DNA of 64,000 nucleotides. Origin: an uncultured Acholeplasmatales bacterium. Its GTDB lineage: Bacteria; Bacillota_I; Bacilli_A; Acholeplasmatales; Anaeroplasmataceae. Below, one piece after another: positions 18,683 to 25,942 of the stretch. The position numbers and the translations under genes are program-made. Location of the stretch: positions 1 through 64,000 of the forward strand of contig CALUXI010000002.1 in assembly GCA_944324705.1 (NCBI GenBank), read 5' to 3'. The notes below the pieces were generated by a model. It had not been told where the DNA came from. It worked only from the letters and a program-made list of their open reading frames with translations, and ran no database searches. Within the stretch, counting starts at the first letter, position 1. Every line of letters starts with the position of its first letter.

Positions 18683-20584
18683 TTAACGTAAATTATTAAT
18701 CTCATCTTCTAGATATAATATAAATTCACTTAAAGTCATATTAACTTGTTCTTGTGATTTGTGTTTACGATAAGTAATACTATTTTCTTCTACTTCCTTA
18801 TCACCAATTACTAAAGTGTAAGGAACTTTCTTAGTTTGAGCTTCTCTAATCTTATAACCTAATTTTTCAGTTCTATAATCAGTTTCTACTCTAACTTTGT
18901 GATTCATTAATTCCTTTTTAACTTCTTCACAATAAGGAATATGTTTATCAGATACTGGAATAATGCGAACTTGATAAGGTGCAAGCCAAGTTGGGAAGGC
19001 ACCGCCAAAATGTTCTGTCAAAATACCAATAAATCTTTCAAGACTTCCAAATAAAGCACGGTGAGCCATAACCGGACGTTTCTTACTGCCATCTTCTGCA
19101 ATATAAGTTAAATCAAATCTTTCTGGTAAATTCATATCTAGTTGAATAGTTCCACATTGCCAAATTCTATTCATTGAATCACGTAATTTAAAATCTAATT
19201 TAGGGCCATAGAAAGCACCATCACCCGGATTTATTTTGAAATCAAAACCAGCCTTATGGCACGCATCAGCTAAAGCTTTTTCTGATTTATCCCAAATTGC
19301 TATATCACCAATATATTTCTTTTCTGGTCTTGTAGAAAGTTCAATATGGAAAGATAGGCCAAATACATCATAAACTTTCTTAAATAAATCAATGATGCTA
19401 GCTATTTCATCTGTAATTTGATCTTCAGTCATAAAGATGTGGGCATCATCTTGAGTGAAGGCTCTAACTCTAAATAAACCTGACAAGGCCCCACTTGCTT
19501 CATGACGATGAACATGACCAAGTTCGGCAAGTCTTAATGGGAAATCACGATATGAATGGATTTGGTTTTTGTATACTAACATACCACCTGGACAGTTCAT
19601 TGGCTTAATCGCAAATTCTTTATCATCAATAGTTGAAGTATACATATTTTCTTTATAATTATACCAGTGTCCTGATATCTCCCATAATTCTCTATTTAAC
19701 ATAGTAGGAGTTTCGATGAATTGATACCCGGCTTTAATATGTACATCTTTCCAAAAATCTATTAAAGCATTCTTTAATAACATACCTTTAGGTAACCAAA
19801 ATGGGAAACCCGGGCCATATTCAGATATCATAAATAAATCTAAATCTTTGCCAATTTTTCTATGATCTCTTTCTTTTCTTTCTTCTAATAATTTTAAATA
19901 ATCATCTAGTTCTTTTTCCTTAAAGAAAGAAACACCATAAATACGAGTTAACATTTGATTATTTGAATCACCACGCCAATAAGCTCCAGCTACATTTAAT
20001 AATTTAAAATGTTTAATTTTGCTAGTACTAACTACATGTGGTCCACGACATACATCAACATAATCACCTTGAGTATAGATATTTACGTTGTCACCGTCAA
20101 TACTATTAATTATTTCTTGTTTATAATTATCATTTTTAAAGATTTCCAAAGCTTCTTTTTTACTTACTACAGTATGAATAATAGCTATATTTTCCTCAGA
20201 AATTTTATGCATTTCTTTTTCAATTTTAGCTAAATCATTAATAGTTACACCAGCATCTTTAATATCCATATCATAGTAAAAACCTTCTTCAACAGTTGGA
20301 CCTACTCCAAACTTAGAACCTGGATATAATCTAGATATAGCATGAGCAAGTAAATGAGCAGTACTATGATTTAAGATTTCTAAACCTTCTTTATCTTTAG
20401 TTGTAATTACTTCAAGAGAGCCATCTTCAACTAATTTATCATTTAAACTAATTAACTCATTATTAAATTTAACTGCAATTGCTTCTTTAGCCAAACTTAA
20501 AGAAATACCTTTAACTACTTCATTAAAGCTTATATTGCTTTCATATTCTTTAATTTTACCATCTTTTAATGTTACTTTAATCAT
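18683..20584 (-). CDS. thrS: Threonyl-tRNA synthetase
   Basis: Class II synthetase charging tRNA-Thr, 633 residues. N-terminal TGS domain (about 1-60); editing/SAD domain with the HSTAHLLAHA histidine pair and the later CRGPH motif; catalytic core with the zinc ligands in MNCPGGM, HRHEASG and MAHRALFGS; class II motif 2 around the FRVRAFTQDDAHIF segment; C-terminal anticodon-binding domain from about 530 (RIIPVSDKHIPY). Full length. A T-box leader with its own promoter lies immediately upstream, so expression should rise when tRNA-Thr is uncharged. Confidence 0.97.
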   Translation of the reverse strand: MIKVTLKDGKIKEYESNISFNEVVKGISLSLAKEAIAVKFNNELISLNDKLVEDGSLEVITTKDKEGLEILNHSTAHLLAHAISRLYPGSKFGVGPTVEEGFYYDMDIKDAGVTINDLAKIEKEMHKISEENIAIIHTVVSKKEALEIFKNDNYKQEIINSIDGDNVNIYTQGDYVDVCRGPHVVSTSKIKHFKLLNVAGAYWRGDSNNQMLTRIYGVSFFKEKELDDYLKLLEERKERDHRKIGKDLDLFMISEYGPGFPFWLPKGMLLKNALIDFWKDVHIKAGYQFIETPTMLNRELWEISGHWYNYKENMYTSTIDDKEFAIKPMNCPGGMLVYKNQIHSYRDFPLRLAELGHVHRHEASGALSGLFRVRAFTQDDAHIFMTEDQITDEIASIIDLFKKVYDVFGLSFHIELSTRPEKKYIGDIAIWDKSEKALADACHKAGFDFKINPGDGAFYGPKLDFKLRDSMNRIWQCGTIQLDMNLPERFDLTYIAEDGSKKRPVMAHRALFGSLERFIGILTEHFGGAFPTWLAPYQVRIIPVSDKHIPYCEEVKKELMNHKVRVETDYRTEKLGYKIREAQTKKVPYTLVIGDKEVEENSITYRKHKSQEQVNMTLSEFILYLEDEINNLR

Positions 20585-20595
20585 ATTTCCTCCAC

Positions 20596-20803
20596 AAAAA
20601 AACGTCCCTAACTAATTGTTAAGGACGAAATTAAACCCGTGGTACCACCTTGATTCTAGATGTTTCTAGCACTTTAAGGTTTTAACGCAACCAACGAGTA
20701 GTTTTCTACTTACTAATAAGGGAGTAACAATTTATATAGTATGACAATTTTCACCAACATGTCTCTCTAAAATACAAATCTATAAATTATCTTATCCTTA
20801 CAC
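20596..20803 (-). ncRNA. T-box riboswitch leader of thrS
   Basis: On the minus strand the conserved T-box sequence AAGGTGGTACCACGGGTTT (plus 20633-20651) is followed by a terminator hairpin with arms CGTCCCTAAC and GTTAAGGACG-like (20603-20627) and a run of seven T. Upstream, an AGAGAG and GGTGAAAA stretch fits the Stem I region. An ACT triplet in the 3-prime side of Stem I could be the Thr specifier, but I could not fold it to confirm. Confidence 0.9.
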
Positions 20804-20809
20804 GGCAAT

Positions 20810-20838
20810 ATTTTAGTATTTTTTATTTTAGTTGTCAA
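20810..20838 (-). promoter_or_regulatory. Promoter of the T-box/thrS transcript
   Basis: TTGACA (plus TGTCAA 20833-20838), 17-base spacer, TAAAAT (plus ATTTTA 20810-20815). Transcription should begin near 20803, giving a leader of about 220 nt. Confidence 0.8.
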
Positions 20839-20867
20839 TAAATTAATTCTACTCTTTGAAGAAAACT

Positions 20868-21683
20868 TTATTTATATAAATTATCTAAAATTTTGCAAGT
20901 AGATTTAGAATATTCATTTAATTCAATATTAAGCTTCTTAGTAAAATTAGGACTTGCTAGTAACTTAACATACATAATATTAATATCGATTAAATTCTTT
21001 TCTTTTAAAGAATCTAGACTAACAGTTTCCCCATCATTATAATTATTTTCTAATAAAGATAAATCAATGATTGTTCTTAAACATCTACCTACTTGATATT
21101 TTTCTAAACCTACTACCTTATAACCTGGTTTAAAATCAAGGATTTCTTCTTCCTCTTCTTCGTCATCCTCATCTTCATCATCTTCTAAAACGACCGGACG
21201 AGTTGAAGTCTTTTTGCCATAAACTGGTTTTATTAAACCTTCTTTTAATAAAGATTCTAATGATCTTGATTTTAATTCTAAACCATATGATTCTTCAAAT
21301 TCTTCATTATAAGCTATTTCTTCTGCTTCCATCAACTCATCAATTAATTCTTTAGCATAATTAAATGAACGTGGTCCCTTCATTTTTAACATTGCTGGCA
21401 AACCAGCATATTTTTTAATATCACTAACATCAACCACTCCATATTTAGGATCTAAAGTGCTTGGTGTTAAAGCAAAATACAAGTTTATACTCTTTCCTCT
21501 GCAAACAAATCTTATTAAGGTATTTCTACCTACATAAAACCTTTCTCCCTCCCAAGAAGTACTGTTTTTTACCTTTGTAAATGATAAAATGTAATTTTTA
21601 ATTTCTGTATAATACATTTTCATTTTATCACTTAAAAAAGTGAGTTTAGCCATATGAGATTTATCATATCTAATTAGTTCCAT
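20868..21683 (-). CDS. Unknown protein with an L15-like C-terminal domain
   Basis: 271 residues, soluble. Residues about 30-125 match a domain I know from many uncharacterised Firmicutes proteins (SWEGERFYVGRNTLIRFVCRGKS, then YFALTP and YGVVDVSDIKKY). Next come a linker and a very acidic run (about 168-182). The C-terminal 80 residues resemble the end of ribosomal protein uL15: DGETVSLDSLKEKNLI, then VKLLASPNFTKKLNIEL, then YSKS. A role near nucleic acids or ribosomes is inference. It overlaps dnaI by 14 bases, has a strong AGGAGG site and ends the replication operon just before thrS. Confidence 0.75.
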   Translation of the reverse strand: MELIRYDKSHMAKLTFLSDKMKMYYTEIKNYILSFTKVKNSTSWEGERFYVGRNTLIRFVCRGKSINLYFALTPSTLDPKYGVVDVSDIKKYAGLPAMLKMKGPRSFNYAKELIDELMEAEEIAYNEEFEESYGLELKSRSLESLLKEGLIKPVYGKKTSTRPVVLEDDEDEDDEEEEEEILDFKPGYKVVGLEKYQVGRCLRTIIDLSLLENNYNDGETVSLDSLKEKNLIDINIMYVKLLASPNFTKKLNIELNEYSKSTCKILDNLYK

Positions 21684-22545
21684 CGTATTTCCTCCTTCCC
21701 ATATTAACTAGTTCACTTATTTGACTAATACGACTCATTATTCGCATAGCCTTAGTTTTATCTAAAGCTGTAGCATTTAAACTTAAATGTAATAACAGTT
21801 GTTCTGGTGTTAAATTAGAAGATATAAAAAGTGGTTTTTCTTCAGCCATTCGGTAGTTTAATACCGGTCCTAAGATTTCATCTCTAACAAAAGTTGTCAT
21901 ATTTTCACTACCGACATCATCTAGCATTAAGACATCAACATCTTTTAATTCATTTATCAGCGAACTAAAACGATCATCATTTAAACTATCTTTTAATTCT
22001 CTTATTAAATCCGGGAAATAAATTAAAAGACTATCAATATTTTTAGTTGCTAGTTCTTTAGCTAAAGCTCCTAAAATATAAGTTTTACCACACCCATAAT
22101 TACCATAAATATATAATCCTAACTTATGATTATTATTATAATTAGTTATAAAATTAACTATTTTTTTATATATTTCTTTACGTTCTGGTGTATCTAAACT
22201 AAACTTCTCTAAACTAGCTTCTCTAACAGATTTAGGCATATACAAGGTTTTAATTAAACTTGATTCTTGGATTTTAGCATCTAATTCTTGTTTTAAACGA
22301 CACTTTTTTAAAAGAAAACAATCAGTATCTTCTTCATAAACTAGCTTAAAACCAGCTTGATTATTTAAGCATTTATTAAGTCCTTGACAATTCTTACAAT
22401 TATCATTTTCCTCTTTCATAATTAAACAAGAATTTAAATTAGAAATATCAATATTAATATTACTAAATAAAGGATCCTTTTTTAAATCATTAATAATTTT
22501 ATCTATATTAATCTTATTATCTAAATTAATATCAACTTTCTTCAT
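21670..22545 (-). CDS. dnaI: Primosomal helicase loader DnaI
   Basis: AAA+ loader that delivers the replicative helicase during initiation and restart. 291 residues: an N-terminal helicase-binding region with a cysteine cluster (CKNCQGLNKC near 50-59, and Cys82/87) that could bind zinc as in Bacillus DnaI, then an AAA+ domain with Walker A GNYGCGKT, Walker B VLMLDDVGSE and a sensor-like ISSNLTPEQL. It overlaps dnaB by 14 bases and lies in the dnaB-dnaI-thrS order typical of Firmicutes. Confidence 0.92.
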   Translation of the reverse strand: MKKVDINLDNKINIDKIINDLKKDPLFSNINIDISNLNSCLIMKEENDNCKNCQGLNKCLNNQAGFKLVYEEDTDCFLLKKCRLKQELDAKIQESSLIKTLYMPKSVREASLEKFSLDTPERKEIYKKIVNFITNYNNNHKLGLYIYGNYGCGKTYILGALAKELATKNIDSLLIYFPDLIRELKDSLNDDRFSSLINELKDVDVLMLDDVGSENMTTFVRDEILGPVLNYRMAEEKPLFISSNLTPEQLLLHLSLNATALDKTKAMRIMSRISQISELVNMGRRKYDGTN

Positions 22546-23716
22546 TTTTCCTAAATCCTTTCATAATCTCATTCATTCCTTCAATTTGCCAATCTTCTAA
22601 TGTTATATCCTTTTGATTCTTCTTATTTACTTTCTTATCTTCTTTATTAAACATTTTATAAACTGCATCATAAGTCGTAAAAATCCCGCTATCTTGCCAT
22701 GATTTGGCCATCTTAGTAAAGTAAGATACTGCTGGTATGCTACCTTTACTCATATATATTTTAATAATCATTAAATTGATTAAACCTCTAGGTAAATCTA
22801 AAGCAATATAAATATCATTTATCTTACTAACTAAAGCATTAGGGTAAGACTTACCAATTATATTAGATAGTAACTCATCAACACTTATATTATCTAATTG
22901 ATTAGCTAACACTTCCTCCTTAGATTCTTTATTTAAGGATACTTTATCCTCTTTATGTAAAAAATTATATAAAGTTAAAGCCTTCTTCTTTAATAAATCA
23001 TAACTGAAATAATTAGATTTATCAATACTATCATTAAATAAATTAACCATTTGTTCTAAATTATAACCATAAGTTAAAGATAAAGAAGATATTTTTTTCT
23101 TAAAATCTTCATTTATTCCCTCTTTAATTAAATTTTCATCAATCTTACTAACAAATAAATCAAAATCAAAATTTGTACCATTATTTATTGATTTATGATT
23201 AGGTCTTCTACCAAAAATATTTTCTTTAGGTTTACGATAATCACTTAATATTTCTTCATTAAATACTTCACTAAAATTATGGCTTATTTCTTTATATTCT
23301 TTTAAATCTAATGGTGGAATTATAAATAACGCTACTAACTTATCAAACAATACTTTACCTATTTTTGCCTCTAAATACGAACCTAAAACTGTATCTTTTA
23401 AGAAATTCTTAGGTGTAAAAGGAGCAAGTAAAATAATAATTGTTTTATCATCTTTAATAAACGTTCTCGCTAGATTAATACCTTCAAGTTTACTTAATAA
23501 TTTATTAAATTTACTTTCATTAATACCTAATAGATTTAATAATTCTTCATTTTCTAAATCCTGACTAGTTAAACTTGTTCTATCTAATAAATTATGTAAA
23601 AAGATATAAAGTGAGGTTGCTTCACTACTAATTAAAGGTAAATATAAAAGGTTTAAAGTTCGCAAATCATCTAAATTTAAGGAAAAGTTAGAATAAATTT
23701 TAAGACTATCAGTCAT
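22532..23716 (-). CDS. dnaB: Replication initiation/membrane attachment protein DnaB
   Basis: Firmicutes-type DnaB (not the helicase), a DnaD-like primosome protein acting with DnaI at origins. 394 residues: N-terminal winged-helix-like region (about 5-110), middle helical region, and a DnaB_2/DnaD-type C-terminal domain (about 270-340, with YMSKGSIPAVSYFTKMAKSW). The charged tail ends in WQIEGMNEIMKGF. Identity rests on this weakly conserved pattern plus position directly before dnaI. Confidence 0.85.
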   Translation of the reverse strand: MTDSLKIYSNFSLNLDDLRTLNLLYLPLISSEATSLYIFLHNLLDRTSLTSQDLENEELLNLLGINESKFNKLLSKLEGINLARTFIKDDKTIIILLAPFTPKNFLKDTVLGSYLEAKIGKVLFDKLVALFIIPPLDLKEYKEISHNFSEVFNEEILSDYRKPKENIFGRRPNHKSINNGTNFDFDLFVSKIDENLIKEGINEDFKKKISSLSLTYGYNLEQMVNLFNDSIDKSNYFSYDLLKKKALTLYNFLHKEDKVSLNKESKEEVLANQLDNISVDELLSNIIGKSYPNALVSKINDIYIALDLPRGLINLMIIKIYMSKGSIPAVSYFTKMAKSWQDSGIFTTYDAVYKMFNKEDKKVNKKNQKDITLEDWQIEGMNEIMKGFRKNEES

Positions 23717-24063
23717 TATTGATGTAAACCTAAACCTTTAAATTCAAACTTTTTAGCTAAATAACTATAAATCTCTTCTAAGAATTTTATTACTTTAGCT
23801 TTACCTAAAAAACCATTACATTCAATGAAAAAATCAATACTAGTTTCTCTTTGATTTTGCATAATAATTTTAGTAGTTATAGACATTTTATTATTATATG
23901 CTACACCTTCACCATAATCATTATTAAATTCTTGAACTTGAAAACCATTATTTTTCATAAATTCAATATATGCATTCTTCATATTATCATAATTAGTTTT
24001 ATAATAATGTGTTTTAAATATTTCAACAGCATCATTTTCATGTGTTTCACGCGTAAATCCCAT
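23716..24063 (-). CDS. Small unknown protein in the replication operon
   Basis: 115 residues, soluble, mixed alpha/beta, starting MGFTRETHENDAVEIF, with a strong AAAGGAGTT site. It overlaps the end of the mutM-coaE gene by 17 bases and its stop overlaps the dnaB start, so it is tightly co-translated. In related Firmicutes this slot (coaE to dnaB) often holds nrdR; this protein is not NrdR, as it has no zinc-ribbon cysteines or ATP cone. I do not recognise it. Confidence 0.75.
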   Translation of the reverse strand: MGFTRETHENDAVEIFKTHYYKTNYDNMKNAYIEFMKNNGFQVQEFNNDYGEGVAYNNKMSITTKIIMQNQRETSIDFFIECNGFLGKAKVIKFLEEIYSYLAKKFEFKGLGLHQ

Positions 24064-25411
24064 AAATTAACTCCTTTATTACTTCTTTTATATTTTCCTT
24101 GGTTTGTTTAAAATCACCACTACTATCAATAACATAGTCTGCTAGTTTAACCTTCTCAGCTAAAGGAATTTGACTATTTATCTTCTTTAAAGCATAATCT
24201 TTATCTATATTATCTCTTTTGCATAAACGTAATATTTCCTCTTCAAGTGGTAAAGACATGCATATTATTTTATCTACTAAATATTCTAATTTAGCCTCAA
24301 AAAGTAATGGTATATCTATAAATACTAACTCATCAATATCACTTAATTCTTTTATTTTGTTAATTACATAAGGATGGATAATATTTTCTAATTCTTTTCT
24401 CTTAACTTCATCATTAAAAATAATTTCAGCAATTTCTTTTTTATCTGTTGTATTAAATAGATTACTAATACTATTTAAGATATCACTATTATTATAAGCT
24501 TCTTTAACTAATTTATCACTATCAATTACTTTAAAACCCCAAGTTTCTAAAACTTTTAAAACATTACTTTTACCACTAGCTATACCACCTGTAAGACCAA
24601 TCTTAAGAGCTGGTTTTTTTTGACATACAGGACAAACATAACTAGTTCTACCTCCAATTTTAAATGAGATTATGTCGTGTCCTAAAGGACATTTATCTTT
24701 AGTATGAACATTTAAATAGTTTTGATAATTACCGGTAACCCCAAGACTTGAAGTATATGACCTAATTGTAGTTCCTTTATTAATTATAGCTAAATCTAAG
24801 ATTTCTTTACTTGCTTCTAAAATATTTTTTAAGTCTAATTGGCTAATCATATTAGCTGGCATATTAGGTAATAGTTTAGCCTTATATAAAACTTCATCAA
24901 CATAAATATTACCAAGACCAGCAATAAAACTTTGATCTAACAATAAAGATTTTAATGGTAATTTTGATTTTTTTATTTTTAAATATAAGTCATCAATATC
25001 ATCTAAAGCTAAGTTAGCATCTGGCCCTAACTCAAGATCATTATTTAATTCTTCTAAGGTTTTATAATAATGCATTCTACCAAATTTTCTAACATCTTGA
25101 TATATTAGTTTATAACCATTATTTAAATGAATTATTACATGCATATGTTTATTTAAAGGATAGTCTTCTAAAGTATAGAAATATTTACCTTCCATTCTTA
25201 AATGACTAAGTAAAAAACCTTCATTAAAACAAAAAATTAAATACTTGCCTTTTCTTAAAATGTCTTTATATGTCTTACCAATTAAATCAGTAACTGCTTC
25301 TTTATTTTCAAAAATAGGTTCATATAATAAATCAATACTAGTAATACTTAAACCTATTAATTCTGTTTTTAAAACTCTTCTTACTGTTTCTACTTCCGGA
25401 AGTTCTGGCAT
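24047..25411 (-). CDS. MutM-CoaE fusion: formamidopyrimidine-DNA glycosylase plus dephospho-CoA kinase
   Basis: One 454-residue frame joins two enzymes. Residues 1-268 are MutM/Fpg, removing oxidised purines: catalytic Pro2/Glu3 in MPELPEVE, helix-two-turns-helix region, and a C-terminal zinc finger. The finger is unusual: Cys241, His245, Cys260, Cys263 instead of four cysteines. Residues 269-454 are CoaE, the last step of CoA synthesis, with P-loop GLTGGIASGKS (272-282), VIDSD and the IDIPLLFEA lid region. The joint reads PVCQKKPALKIGLTGG with no linker and no start codon between, so a fusion rather than overlapping genes. mutM and coaE are neighbours in many Firmicutes. Its start overlaps the nitroreductase stop (TAATG). 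Confidence 0.93.
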   Translation of the reverse strand: MPELPEVETVRRVLKTELIGLSITSIDLLYEPIFENKEAVTDLIGKTYKDILRKGKYLIFCFNEGFLLSHLRMEGKYFYTLEDYPLNKHMHVIIHLNNGYKLIYQDVRKFGRMHYYKTLEELNNDLELGPDANLALDDIDDLYLKIKKSKLPLKSLLLDQSFIAGLGNIYVDEVLYKAKLLPNMPANMISQLDLKNILEASKEILDLAIINKGTTIRSYTSSLGVTGNYQNYLNVHTKDKCPLGHDIISFKIGGRTSYVCPVCQKKPALKIGLTGGIASGKSNVLKVLETWGFKVIDSDKLVKEAYNNSDILNSISNLFNTTDKKEIAEIIFNDEVKRKELENIIHPYVINKIKELSDIDELVFIDIPLLFEAKLEYLVDKIICMSLPLEEEILRLCKRDNIDKDYALKKINSQIPLAEKVKLADYVIDSSGDFKQTKENIKEVIKELIYGIYA

Positions 25412-25926
25412 TATTCCACCCTATTCCAATAAATTAATTCTTTTTTTATTTTGTCTTTTTGATAAAAAGCTTTTTCCTCAAGCGGATACCCTAAAGCAAT
25501 CAATGAGAAAACAAAACTTTCAGATTTTAAATTTAAGATTTTACTTGCTTTTTCCATCCTATCAGCTATAGGAGCAATTCCAATCCAACATGAACCAATA
25601 CCTAAATGACATGCCTCAAGTAAAATATTTTCCGTTACTGCTCCTAAATCTTCTAAAACCATTTCTTTAACTGATAAGTCATTAACATTTGGACAAAATA
25701 CACAAATTGCTGCTACAGAATTTTCTAAAACCTTGGCCCCTGGAGAAACCTGACTTAAAGCTTTTATCACTTCTTTATCATCGACAATCACAAAAGCCGC
25801 ACTTTGTTGTGCCCTAGCTGTAGGAGCCATAAAACCTGCTTCAACTAAAGTTAATAAATTCTCTTTTTTTATTTCTTTTGGACTATATTTTCTAATTGAA
25901 CGTCTATTTTTTATAATATCTAACAC
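25411..25926 (-). CDS. Nitroreductase family FMN oxidoreductase
   Basis: 171 residues, NAD(P)H-dependent flavoprotein of the nitroreductase fold; the true substrate cannot be told. Family marks are the N-terminal NRRSIRKYSPKEI (FMN phosphate binding), PTARAQQS, LGAVTENILLEACHLGIGSCWIG and a late ALGYPLEE. It starts with GTG at 25926 behind an AGGAGAT site. It lies between polA and mutM-coaE in the operon, possibly with a redox-stress role. Confidence 0.88.
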   Translation of the reverse strand: MLDIIKNRRSIRKYSPKEIKKENLLTLVEAGFMAPTARAQQSAAFVIVDDKEVIKALSQVSPGAKVLENSVAAICVFCPNVNDLSVKEMVLEDLGAVTENILLEACHLGIGSCWIGIAPIADRMEKASKILNLKSESFVFSLIALGYPLEEKAFYQKDKIKKELIYWNRVE

Positions 25927-25942
25927 AAAAAAACATCTCCTT

